From Massilia rubra (GTDB taxonomy: Bacteria; Pseudomonadota; Gammaproteobacteria; Burkholderiales; Burkholderiaceae_D), in the NCBI RefSeq assembly GCF_011682065.1, contig NZ_VUYU01000007.1, positions 62,001 through 126,000 of the forward strand: a DNA stretch of 64,000 bases. The letters run 5' to 3'. Below the pieces are notes generated by a model that saw only the letters and a program-made list of their open reading frames with translations, searched no databases and had not been told where the DNA came from. Of this stretch, positions 7,747-15,462 are shown in pieces (position 1 is the stretch's first letter; each line of letters opens with the position of its first letter). Both the position numbers and the translations under genes were made by a program.

Positions 7747-9909
7747 TTATTCCACGTTCATTTCTTTGAGCAGGTTGTCGGCTTTGTCGACATGCTTCAT
7801 GTTCCACAGCATGTAGCGCACGTCGACCTGGATGTCGCGCGTGTTGGCTTTGTTGAAGTCCCAGTCGGAAATGATCGAGTCCAGGGTGCCGTCGAACGCC
7901 AAGCCGATGAACTCGGCCTTGCTGTTCAGCGCCGCCGAACCGGAGTTGCCACCCGTGATGTCCAACGTCGCCAGGTAGTTCACCGGCACGGTCTTGAGCT
8001 TCGGATCGACATATTTGCCGAAATCCTTGGCCTGGATCGCCGCCAGTTGCGCCGCAGGGGCGTTGAACTCGCCTTCGCCGGTCGCTTTCGCTACCACGCC
8101 CTTGACGGTCGTGAAGGCGGACCACGATCCGGTGCCGTCGGCTCCATGGTCGCGGCCGGCAATCTTGCCGAAGGTGACGCGCAGGGTGCCGTTGGCGTCA
8201 GGATAGACCGGCTGGCCCTTGCTGGTCATGTAGGCGATCTTGGCCTTCATGTAGGTGGCGTAGGCTTGCTGGATCTTGCCTGCCAGCTCTTCTTCTTCGG
8301 CTTCGCGCTTCATGCCGGCGTCGTACATGGCTACCGCAGCCTTGATGAAGCTGTCGTTGCTGGCTTTGAAGTCGGCCGGGGTCTTGCCGACCCAGGCTGC
8401 GCGCTCTTCCTTGGCGCCGAGCTTGGAGCCGGCATACATGGTGTCGAGCACGGCTTGGAGCTGGGCTTCGCTCATGCCGTCGTTGACGCCGACAGCGGCG
8501 TCGAAGCTGGCGTTGCGCTCGGCTTTCGGCTGGGCCGCATATTGCTTCAGGAAGTTCAGGACCAGCGCCTTGTCGACTTTTTCGTCGTAGCTGCGCTCGA
8601 CTGCCGCCACGCTCGCGGTCAAGGTCGGCAGGTCGCGTTCCTGGTAGCCCGTTTTGCGCTCGGCGTTCGGCTTGGTGCTTTCGTTCGACAGGCGGTACAG
8701 GCGGCGTGCCACGGTCAGCAGTTGCGGCGTGGCGCGCGGCAGCAAGAAGTTGCGCTTGGTTTCGGCGTCGCGCTGGGCAATGAGCTTCTCGACCTGTTCG
8801 ATGTCGGCCGCGTATTCTTTCTGGCGCGCCGGGTTGGCATTCACCCAGGCTTTCATATCAGCATGTTCGCGCGTCTTGCGGGCCAAAATGTCGCTACCTT
8901 CGTAGCTGTTCATCATGCCCTTGCGGTTCTTGTAGTAGTTGTTGACGTTGGCGACCTGGCCGGCGTATTTCAGCTTGGCGTCTTCATTGGTCTTGGTCTC
9001 GCGCGCGATAATGGCCAGCGTTTCAGCCGATACTCTCACGAAGGTCGGATAGTCCCAATCGAAGGCAGCCACCACTTCCGACGGCAGGCGGTGACGGCTG
9101 GTGCGGCCCGGATAGCCGAGCGCCATGATGAAGTCGCCTTCCTTGACGCCTTCGCGGGCGATCTTCAGGTGCGTTTGCGGCACGTACGGCACGTTGTCCT
9201 TGGCGTAGGCGGCGGACTTGCCGTCCTTGCTCACGTAGGCGCGGTAAAAGCCGTAATCGCCGGTGTGGCGCGGCCACATCCAGTTGTCGGTGTCGCCGCC
9301 GAACTTGCCCACGCCGGCCGGTGGCGCGTGCACCAGGCGCACGTCGCGAATGTCGAGCTGCTTGATCAGGTAAAACTCGAGTCCGCCGTAGTAGCTGGAC
9401 ACGGTGCAACGGTGGCCGGCGTCTTTTTCGCACTCGGCAACCATCGACTTCATGTTCTTTTCCATCGCGTCGACGCGCGCCTTGCCGGCCAGCTTGGCGA
9501 CCTCAGGGCTGATGATCTTGTCGCTGACGTTGGCGACGTCCTTGGTGACGAAGATGTGGCTGCCCGGCGCGGCCGGCAGTTCTTCCGCATGGGTCTTGGC
9601 CAGGAAGCCGTTGGCCAGCAGGTCGCGCTCAGGGGTCGAGTTGACCGCCACGCTGTTGTACACGCAGTGGTGGTTGGTCGCTACCAGGCCCTGCGGCGAG
9701 ACGAACGATGCGGAGCAGCCTCCCAGGCTGACGATCGCATTCATCGGAAATTCGGTGAGCTTGGTCAGGTTGGCCGGATCGAGCTTGAGGCCGGCGGCCT
9801 TGAGTTGCTTGGCTACTTGTGGCAGCTGCTGCGGCATCCACATGCCTTCGTCGGCTTGTGCAACGGTGCTGAGGATGGCTAGCGTTAGGAAGGTCTTTTT
9901 CATTCGCAT
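7747..9909 (-). CDS. S46 family dipeptidyl-peptidase (DPP7/DAP BII-like)
   Basis: A 720-residue exported serine exopeptidase. An N-terminal signal peptide (KKTFLTLAILSTVAQA then DEG) is followed by the chymotrypsin-fold His motif ATNHHC (about residues 78-82), the conserved GGDTDNWMWPRHTGDY segment and the catalytic Ser in TGGNSGSA near residue 657. The residue after FD in LAFDGTLDS is Gly, as in DPP7/DAP BII enzymes that prefer hydrophobic P1 residues; DPP11 enzymes with acidic preference carry Arg there (family knowledge). It removes dipeptides from peptides in the periplasm. An alternative ATG lies two codons downstream. It has its own promoter and terminator. Confidence 0.92.
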   Translation of the reverse strand: MRMKKTFLTLAILSTVAQADEGMWMPQQLPQVAKQLKAAGLKLDPANLTKLTEFPMNAIVSLGGCSASFVSPQGLVATNHHCVYNSVAVNSTPERDLLANGFLAKTHAEELPAAPGSHIFVTKDVANVSDKIISPEVAKLAGKARVDAMEKNMKSMVAECEKDAGHRCTVSSYYGGLEFYLIKQLDIRDVRLVHAPPAGVGKFGGDTDNWMWPRHTGDYGFYRAYVSKDGKSAAYAKDNVPYVPQTHLKIAREGVKEGDFIMALGYPGRTSRHRLPSEVVAAFDWDYPTFVRVSAETLAIIARETKTNEDAKLKYAGQVANVNNYYKNRKGMMNSYEGSDILARKTREHADMKAWVNANPARQKEYAADIEQVEKLIAQRDAETKRNFLLPRATPQLLTVARRLYRLSNESTKPNAERKTGYQERDLPTLTASVAAVERSYDEKVDKALVLNFLKQYAAQPKAERNASFDAAVGVNDGMSEAQLQAVLDTMYAGSKLGAKEERAAWVGKTPADFKASNDSFIKAAVAMYDAGMKREAEEEELAGKIQQAYATYMKAKIAYMTSKGQPVYPDANGTLRVTFGKIAGRDHGADGTGSWSAFTTVKGVVAKATGEGEFNAPAAQLAAIQAKDFGKYVDPKLKTVPVNYLATLDITGGNSGSAALNSKAEFIGLAFDGTLDSIISDWDFNKANTRDIQVDVRYMLWNMKHVDKADNLLKEMNVE

Positions 9910-9960
9910 TTCGTCTCTTTTTGGTCAATCGGAACAGGCTTGGCTCGCTGAGCGCCCTAG

Positions 9961-10005
9961 AGTATCCGTATCGCCAAAATAATAGTCAATCAAATTTTGA
10001 TTGAC
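9961..10005 (-). promoter_or_regulatory. Sigma70-type promoter overlapped by a perfect palindrome, upstream of the S46 peptidase
   Basis: On the minus strand TTGACT (9989-9984), a 17-nt spacer and GATACT (9966-9961) form a good sigma70 promoter 52 nt before the ATG. The -35 box lies in one arm of a perfect palindrome at 9985-10005: GTCAATCAAA, one central base, then TTTGATTGAC. This is the usual layout of a repressor operator. The cognate regulator is not identifiable. Confidence 0.6.
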
Positions 10006-10049
10006 CGCCGTCCGCGCCGTCCGCGCCATCCTCCGCTATGCGCCTCCCC

Positions 10050-11327
10050 TTACAACTGCCCGCCCACCAGCGAGGCCACTTCGCCCGCCACTTTTTCGGT
10101 CCACGAACGCTGCTGCCATGCCTGCAGGGTAATCGGGCGCGACAGTTTCCAGTCCTTCTCGAAGATGGCTACCTGTTCGGCCGCGAAGGCGTGGTCGATG
10201 ATGTTCAGGTTGGCCTCGTCGTTCAGGCTGAACGAGCGGTTGTCGAAGTTGGTCGAGCCGACCGACACCATCAGGGTATCGACCACCAGCGCCTTGACGT
10301 GGAACATGGTCGGCTGGTACTCGGCGATGTCGACACCGGCTTCGAGCAGCGCGCCCCAGCGCTCGCGCGAGGCGATGCGCACCACGTCCGAATCGATGTC
10401 GTCGCCGGGCGTGATGATTTTCACCTTGACCCCGCGCTTGGCGGCCGCGACCAGGGCATTGATGGTCAGCTCGTCCGGCACGAAATACGAACTCGACAGG
10501 TGGATGGTGTCGCGCGCCGAGGTGATCGCCATCAGGTACATCAGCAGCATGCTTTCGCTGCCGCCGCTGGGCGAACTGCTGAACATCTGGGCCGCGTGGC
10601 CGCCCACGGGTTTGAGTGGAGGAAAGTAATTCGGGCCATCGAGGACGGTGCCGGTGGCCTTGGTCCAGTTGTCGGCGAACACCGCCTGCATTTGCCCGAC
10701 CACCGGGCCTTCGACCCGGAAGTGGGTGTCGCGCCAGTGCTTCTTGTCCTGGCCGGCGCCGCGCCACTGGTCGGCGATGCCGACCCCGCCGGTAAAGCCG
10801 ATGTGGCCGTCCACCACCAGCACCTTGCGGTGGGTACGGTTGTTCAGGCGCGTGAATTTCCACCAGACCGGCTTGTGGTAGCGCTGCAGCTGGATGCCGG
10901 CCTGTTTCATCTGGTCCATGGCGGCGTTGTCCATTTTCATGCTGCCGACAAAGTCGAGCATGACGTGGACCTTGACGCCGGCGCGCGCGCGTTCGATCAG
11001 GGCGTCGGAAAATTCCTTGCCGATCGATTCGGACCAGTAAATATACGTTTCCAGGGTGATCGTGTGCTTGGCTTCGCGGATGGCCTTGAGCATGGACGGG
11101 AAGATCTGGTCGCCGTTGAGCAAGACCTCGACCTGGTTACCTTCGAGAATGGGGGGACCCAGCAGCACGCCCATGGAGCGCCGGAATTGCGGGTCGTCGG
11201 TGTCGTACAGGCGATGCAGTTGCCGCTCGATCTTTTTCTCGCTCGGCATGAAATTGAAAACCAAAAACACTCCCAGCAAGGTAAGCGCACAGCTGATCAA
11301 TGCTACGTAGAGGGGTTTTTTGGTCAT
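10050..11327 (-). CDS. Phospholipase D/cardiolipin synthase-like protein
   Basis: A 425-residue membrane-anchored protein of the phospholipase D superfamily. One N-terminal TM segment (LYVALISCALTLLGVFLVF) is followed by two HKD domains: THRKVLVVDGHIGFTGG (about residue 160) and FHVKALVVDTLMVSVGSTNFD (about residue 345; the second motif has the His-x-Lys spacing but no canonical third acidic position is obvious by eye). Bacterial relatives (ClsB-like) join phosphatidylglycerol with a second lipid to make cardiolipin. The start at MTKKPLY (11327) is preferred to a codon nine upstream because it places the TM helix normally. Single gene, 140 nt upstream of the divergent-spaced S46 promoter region. 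Confidence 0.82.
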   Translation of the reverse strand: MTKKPLYVALISCALTLLGVFLVFNFMPSEKKIERQLHRLYDTDDPQFRRSMGVLLGPPILEGNQVEVLLNGDQIFPSMLKAIREAKHTITLETYIYWSESIGKEFSDALIERARAGVKVHVMLDFVGSMKMDNAAMDQMKQAGIQLQRYHKPVWWKFTRLNNRTHRKVLVVDGHIGFTGGVGIADQWRGAGQDKKHWRDTHFRVEGPVVGQMQAVFADNWTKATGTVLDGPNYFPPLKPVGGHAAQMFSSSPSGGSESMLLMYLMAITSARDTIHLSSSYFVPDELTINALVAAAKRGVKVKIITPGDDIDSDVVRIASRERWGALLEAGVDIAEYQPTMFHVKALVVDTLMVSVGSTNFDNRSFSLNDEANLNIIDHAFAAEQVAIFEKDWKLSRPITLQAWQQRSWTEKVAGEVASLVGGQL

Positions 11328-11341
11328 CGGGATATCCAGGC

Positions 11342-11370
11342 AAAAAAAAACCAACGCCCGCAGGCGTTGG
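11342..11370 (-). terminator. Intrinsic terminator after the GlsB-like gene
   Basis: On the minus strand CCAACGCC-TGCG-GGCGTTGG is followed by nine T. It lies 19 nt after the stop of the GlsB/YeaQ-like gene and just upstream of the phospholipase D-like gene, so it separates the two. Confidence 0.88.
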
Positions 11371-11388
11371 TCATGGGGAGGACTGCAT

Positions 11389-11658
11389 TTAGCGTACTTT
11401 ACCGCGACGCAGCAGGTTGACGATGGCCAGCAGGATCACGGCGCCCAGGAAGGACACGAGCAGCGACGAGACGCTGAAGTCATCGTAATTGATGGTGCCG
11501 GTGCCGAACAATGGGGCGAGCAGCCAGCCGCCCAGGGCCGCGCCGATGATGCCGACGATCACGTTCAGGATGATGCCTTGTTGCGCGTCCGTTTTCATGA
11601 CCATGCTTGCGAGCCAACCCAAGATACCGCCGACGATGATCCAGATGATGAATAACAT
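11389..11658 (-). CDS. GlsB/YeaQ/YmgE family stress-response membrane protein
   Basis: An 89-residue protein with three hydrophobic helices rich in Gly (IIWIIVGGILGWLASMVM, VIVGIIGAALGGWLLAPLF, LLVSFLGAVILLAIVNLL) and a basic C-terminus RRGKVR. This is the standard form of the transglycosylase-associated/GlsB family, small inner-membrane proteins often linked to envelope or acid stress; the molecular role is not established. TGGAGGAATCAAC before the ATG is a strong ribosome-binding site. It is divergent from the glycine-rich general stress protein gene, which fits a stress-related neighbourhood. Confidence 0.88.
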   Translation of the reverse strand: MLFIIWIIVGGILGWLASMVMKTDAQQGIILNVIVGIIGAALGGWLLAPLFGTGTINYDDFSVSSLLVSFLGAVILLAIVNLLRRGKVR

Positions 11659-11920
11659 GTTGATTCCTCCAGTTGGTTAAGTGATTTACCCGGCCACGTG
11701 CAATCGCCGGGCCATGGAAAAAGAATAATCGGGGCCATTGGCACGGTCGGTGCGGCAACGAACGTAATGGACGATTCAACATCTTTTTGGGTGGGGACGT
11801 TGTGAAAATGCATGCTGCGCAATGCGCCGTCTTCCAACGCCGCCCATGCATCACCACTGGCGTCCCCGCGCCACCACCACCGGCGTCCCCGCGCCGCCGC
11901 CGCCCATGCGCTACCACCAC

Positions 11921-12009
11921 CGTCGTCCCCGCGCAGGCGGGGACCCAAGGTAGTGCCGTAGTTACGGGCGAACGACAGCCTTGGATCCCCGCCTGCGCGG
12001 GGATGACGG
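11921..12009. repeat. REP-like palindrome in the GlsB/stress-protein intergenic region
   Basis: The gene-free stretch 11659-12293 holds a long palindrome: CGTCGTCCCCGCGCAGGCGG followed by GGACCCAAGG (11921-11950) pairs with CCTTGGATCCCCGCCTGCGC and GGGGATGACGG (11979-12009). Degenerate half copies (CGTCCCCGCGCC types) precede it from about 11860, along with GGCGG-rich simple sequence. The same family recurs near 29.84 kb, 29.78-30.06 kb and 54.31 kb. Apart from the divergent promoters, which I could not place, I see nothing else in this stretch. Confidence 0.85.
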
Positions 12010-12293
12010 CGGTGGCGTGCGGCGGGGATAACGGCGGCGGCGTGCGGGAATAACAGTGCTGTATAGGGGATGACGTCGCCGTCGCCATGCCTACTTTCAG
12101 CGCGCCGCCACGCGCACGTCGCCAACCACCCACAAGCCGCGGCAGCGCATTTTCCATGCCATTTGGAAACACCGTTGTTGAGTGCGGCAACGTACGGAAG
12201 CATTGTTCAAGCGGGCTTATCGTTTCGTCACTGGCATTGATTTCCAGGTTTGCATGCGAGCCCCGCACATCAAAAATTCGAAAGGAAATTGAA

Positions 12294-13436
12294 ATGAGCA
12301 ATTACGACACCACGACCCAAAAAGATTCCCGTATGGTCACCGGCCTGTTCCGTGATCGCGACAGTGCAGAGCGGGCTTACAACTCCCTCTCCGACCGCGG
12401 CTACAGCAAGGACGACGTCACCTTGATGATGTCGGATGACACCCGCAAAACCTATTTCAACGATACCGATACTGAACTCGGCAGCAAAGCGGCTGAAGGC
12501 GCGGGCGTTGGCGCCGGCATCGGCGGCACCATCGGCGCTGTACTGGCTGGCATCGCCGCCGTCGGCACCACCCTGGTCCTGCCTGGCATTGGCCTGGTCG
12601 TCGCCGGTCCTATCGCAGCGGCATTGGCCGGTGCTGGCGCTGGCGGTATCGCCGGCGGCCTGGTCGGCGCACTGATTGGCGCGGGCATCCCTGAAGAGCG
12701 CGTCGTGCACTACGAAGAAGGCATCAAGAACGGCGGCATCCTGATGGGCGTGAACCCACGTAACGATGACGACGCGACCCACATCGAGCGCAGCTGGACT
12801 GAAAACAAAGGTGAGCACATCATTGGTACCGGCGTTGGCGCTGGCGCTGGCGCACTCACCGGCGCCGGCATCGGTGCAGCAGCCGGCCCGATCGGCATGG
12901 CCGCTGGCGCCGCCATCGGCGGTATCGCCGGCGGCCTGGCTGGCAAGGGCGCAGCCGAAGTGATCAACCCGAAAGCGGGCGATGACTTGCATGAGCATCA
13001 CTTTGCCAAGGGCATGGGCGCCGGTAGCGGCGCAGCGATGGGCGCAGCCGCTGGTGCGGTCGGTGGCCCGGTCGGCATGGCAGCGGGCGCTGCGATCGGC
13101 GCACTGGCGGGCGGCATGGCCGGTAAAGCAGCTGGCCAACTGGTCAATCCGGAAGAAGAAGCAGCCTACTGGCGCAGCTCGTACCAGACCGCTCCTTACT
13201 ATTCGCCAGGCTACACCTACGACGACTACGGTCCTGCGTACGAACTCGGCTACAACAGCCGCGGCCGTTATGCCGGCACCAGCTTCGATTCGGTAGAGAA
13301 CAACCTGTCGGACGAGTGGGATACCGTCAAAGGCAAGTCGCGCCTGAACTGGCAGCAAGCCAAGTCGGCTACCCGCGCAGCGTGGGATAAAGTCGAGCGC
13401 GCCATGCCGGGCGACTTCGACCGCGATGGCCGTTAA
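12294..13436 (+). CDS. Glycine-rich general stress protein (17M-like N-terminal domain, glycine-zipper regions)
   Basis: A 380-residue protein. The N-terminal 60 residues (MVTGLFRDRDSAERAYNSLS and DRGYSKDDVTLMMSD) resemble the YflT/general stress protein 17M domain. Two long Gly/Ala stretches follow (about residues 70-130 and 175-280, with repeated GPIGMAAGAAIGG and GPVGMAAGAAIGA units) that look like glycine zippers able to insert in or associate with membranes. The tail is Tyr-rich, then acidic and helical (SVENNLSDEWDTVKGKSRL), reminiscent of CsbD-type segments. AAGGA precedes the ATG at 12294, which is chosen over upstream in-frame codons. The two glycine blocks look like an internal duplication. 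Function unknown. Confidence 0.75.
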   Translation: MSNYDTTTQKDSRMVTGLFRDRDSAERAYNSLSDRGYSKDDVTLMMSDDTRKTYFNDTDTELGSKAAEGAGVGAGIGGTIGAVLAGIAAVGTTLVLPGIGLVVAGPIAAALAGAGAGGIAGGLVGALIGAGIPEERVVHYEEGIKNGGILMGVNPRNDDDATHIERSWTENKGEHIIGTGVGAGAGALTGAGIGAAAGPIGMAAGAAIGGIAGGLAGKGAAEVINPKAGDDLHEHHFAKGMGAGSGAAMGAAAGAVGGPVGMAAGAAIGALAGGMAGKAAGQLVNPEEEAAYWRSSYQTAPYYSPGYTYDDYGPAYELGYNSRGRYAGTSFDSVENNLSDEWDTVKGKSRLNWQQAKSATRAAWDKVERAMPGDFDRDGR

Positions 13437-13464
13437 TCCGGGCGTCTCAAGCTGGTAAGCACGT

Positions 13465-13503
13465 AAAAAAGCCTCGCTTCCCATACAGGAAGCGAGGCTT
13501 TTT
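13465..13503. terminator. Bidirectional intrinsic terminator
   Basis: AAAAAGCCTCGCTTCC pairs with GGAAGCGAGGCTTTTT around a 5-nt loop, with A and T runs at both ends. It serves the stress-protein gene (plus) and the convergent YceI gene (minus). Confidence 0.9.
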
Positions 13504-13526
13504 CACATGTGCCGCAAGCAGCGTGC

Positions 13527-14096
13527 TTAGTTCTTGACCGCTTCGACCTGGATAGCCAGTTTGACTTCCGGTGCGAACGGCGGCACGGCGTAGCTGATGC
13601 CGAAATCGGTGCGCAGGAATTGAGCCGATGCATCGGCGCCGCAGACTTCTTTCTTGTGCATCGGGTGGATGATGCACTTGAACTTGTTGATGGTCAGCGT
13701 CACCGGTTTGCTCACGCCGTGCAAGGTCAGGGTGCCTTCGGCCGATACCGGCACGTCGCCCTTGAAGGTGATCGATTTCGACTTGTAGGTCACGTCCTTG
13801 AACTTGGCGACGTCGAACATGTCTTCATTCTTGGCGTGCTTGTTCAGTTTTTCGTTACCGAAATCGAGCGAATCGGCATCGATGGTGATGTCGATCGAGC
13901 CGGTTTTGGCAGCGCGGTCGAGCACGACGGTGCCTTCGGTCCTGGTGAACTTGCCGCGCAGGATGGAGATACCCATGTGATCGGCTTCGAAGCTCGGGAA
14001 GGTGTGGGTCGGGTCGATCTTGTAGGTATCGGCGGCGAAGCTGGCGGTGGCGGTGGCGGCGGCGGCCATGGCGATGATCAGGTGCTTGATTTTCAT
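13527..14096 (-). CDS. YceI family periplasmic protein
   Basis: A 189-residue exported protein with signal peptide KHLIIAMAAAATATASFA then ADTYKIDPTHTFPSFEADHM. The latter is the usual start of the YceI lipocalin-like fold, which binds long isoprenoid or lipid ligands in characterised relatives. The LHGVSKPVTLTI segment in the middle is also a family hallmark. The Cys pair in KCIIHPMHKKEVCGAD could form a disulphide. It is the third gene of a minus-strand set that starts with cytochrome b561 and includes another YceI protein; a 71-nt gap separates the two YceI genes. This pairing with b561 is common and suggests a redox or isoprenoid-quinone role. Confidence 0.92.
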   Translation of the reverse strand: MKIKHLIIAMAAAATATASFAADTYKIDPTHTFPSFEADHMGISILRGKFTRTEGTVVLDRAAKTGSIDITIDADSLDFGNEKLNKHAKNEDMFDVAKFKDVTYKSKSITFKGDVPVSAEGTLTLHGVSKPVTLTINKFKCIIHPMHKKEVCGADASAQFLRTDFGISYAVPPFAPEVKLAIQVEAVKN

Positions 14097-14167
14097 GTGG
14101 TGTCCCTTGATGTACGTTGAAGTGTCGTTTGAATTAAGTGCTTCTCAATGCGTGACGGTACTGCGGT

Positions 14168-14722
14168 TTACTGCGCCGCGCTGACGCGGAATTTGATGAT
14201 GACTTCATCGGCGACCATGCTCGTGTCTTTCCACTCGCCATCGCCAATGTTGTAAGTGAGGCGTTTGATGGGCAGCGCGCCATCGAAGGTGTGCTTGCCG
14301 GCCTCGCTTTTCACGGTCAGCGGAAAGCTGACATCGGTGGTCTTGCCCTTGATCGACAGCTTGCCGGTAACCGTCATCTTGCCCGGGCCGGCAGCCTTGA
14401 TTCCCGAAGAGACAAACGTCGCTTTGGGAAACTGTGTGGAATTGAACCAATCCTTCTTGGCCACTTCCTTGTTCATCAGCGGATCGCCCAGGTCCAGGCT
14501 GGCCGTGTCGATCTCGACCGTGGCCTTGGCGGCGTCCGGCTTGGCCGCGTCGTAATCGATGCTGGCCGCAAACTTGGTAAACTTCGCTTCGACCGGCACG
14601 TTCATCTGCTTGAACGAGGCCGACACCATGCTCTTGCCCGCATCGGTCTTCAGCGGGGCGGCGACGGCGACAACCGCCACGGCCAGCAGGGAGGCAAGCA
14701 AAGTGCCATTGGTAAACTTCAT
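14168..14722 (-). CDS. YceI family periplasmic protein (second paralogue)
   Basis: A 184-residue YceI protein with a short N-terminal export signal (NGTLLASLLAVAVVAVAA). The body shows SASFKQMNVPVEAKFTKFAA, DLGDPLMNKEVAKKDWFNST and LSIKGKTTDVSFPLTV, matching the lipocalin-like YceI pattern. It is clearly diverged from the neighbouring YceI protein and lacks that protein's Cys pair. The gene lies 27 nt after cytochrome b561, so it is almost certainly cotranscribed with it. A ligand-binding partner role to the cytochrome is an inference from context only. Confidence 0.9.
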   Translation of the reverse strand: MKFTNGTLLASLLAVAVVAVAAPLKTDAGKSMVSASFKQMNVPVEAKFTKFAASIDYDAAKPDAAKATVEIDTASLDLGDPLMNKEVAKKDWFNSTQFPKATFVSSGIKAAGPGKMTVTGKLSIKGKTTDVSFPLTVKSEAGKHTFDGALPIKRLTYNIGDGEWKDTSMVADEVIIKFRVSAAQ

Positions 14723-14749
14723 ACAATCTCCTTGGAATCGATAGGGTGA

Positions 14750-15277
14750 CTACGGCAGCATGCGCTTGAGCACGCCGTCGCGGTCGATGAACTGGTGTTT
14801 CAGGGCGGCCGCCAGGTGCAGGGCGACGGCGCCGGCCAGGCCCATGTTGAGCCAGTAGTGGACGGCTTTCAGGACCGGCTTGAGGTCGGGATCGGCAGCG
14901 ATGATGACCGGCAACTGGAACAGGCCGAAGTACACCACGGGAATACCGGCCGACAAGGTGTAGAAGTAGCCCGACAGCGGCACCGCGAACATCAGCAGGT
15001 ACAGCATGCCGTGCAGGCCGTGCGCCGCGCCTTTTTGCCAGGCCGGCATGGCGGCCGCATAGGGCGGGGCGGCGTGGGTCAGGCGCCACAGCAGGCGCAG
15101 GGCGGCCAGCGCCAGCACCGTCACGCCGGCCCATTTATGCCAGGAATAGTATTTGAGTTTGGTGGGCGTGATGCCGGGAATATCGGTCATCACCAGGCCC
15201 ATGATGAAGGCGCCCACGATCAGCACGGCGATGAGCCAGTGGAAAACGATCGCGGTGATGGTATAGCGTTCCTGCAT
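14750..15277 (-). CDS. Cytochrome b561 family protein
   Basis: A 175-residue four-helix inner-membrane haem protein. Likely haem ligands are H13 in TAIVFHWLIAVL, a His in YYSWHKWAGV, one in AAHGLHGMLYLL and one in VHYWLNMGLAGAVALH, the set expected for bacterial CybB-type b561. Relatives move electrons between the quinone pool and periplasmic acceptors such as superoxide. The ATG at 15277 has AGGAG seven nt upstream and is preferred over a codon nine upstream. It heads an operon with two YceI genes and is divergent from the TonB-dependent receptor gene at 15463. Confidence 0.9.
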   Translation of the reverse strand: MQERYTITAIVFHWLIAVLIVGAFIMGLVMTDIPGITPTKLKYYSWHKWAGVTVLALAALRLLWRLTHAAPPYAAAMPAWQKGAAHGLHGMLYLLMFAVPLSGYFYTLSAGIPVVYFGLFQLPVIIAADPDLKPVLKAVHYWLNMGLAGAVALHLAAALKHQFIDRDGVLKRMLP

Positions 15278-15295
15278 GGACCTGCTCCTGGAAAT

Positions 15296-15311
15296 AGTAC
15301 TCATTAGGACT
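15296..15311 (-). promoter_or_regulatory. Imperfect palindrome near the cytochrome b561 start (possible operator)
   Basis: AGTACTCATTAGGACT is symmetric at 12 of 16 positions and lies 18 nt before the b561 start codon. A TATATT sequence on the minus strand lies just upstream and could be a -10 box. The position suits a repressor site, but the symmetry is modest and no regulator is linked. Confidence 0.3.
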
Positions 15312-15462
15312 AATATACCAAATAAACAGCATTGTCGCTTGCGAAGGGCAGATTACCATAGTGCGCGCCTTGCGCAGACGTATCCGTATTGTAAAATTGC
15401 TTGAGGCCCAGTTCATTCATTGAGCATGGGAATGGCCGCTGCATTGATTAGCCTGGAATGCC

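Noticed and set aside
7792-9882. A 696-codon plus-strand open frame over the S46 peptidase gene
   Set aside because: Antisense shadow; the opposite strand encodes a signal peptide and the full S46 catalytic motifs.
11850-12010. Short coding frames in the GlsB intergenic region
   Set aside because: They run through the REP palindrome and GGC-rich simple sequence and have no ribosome-binding site or recognisable product.
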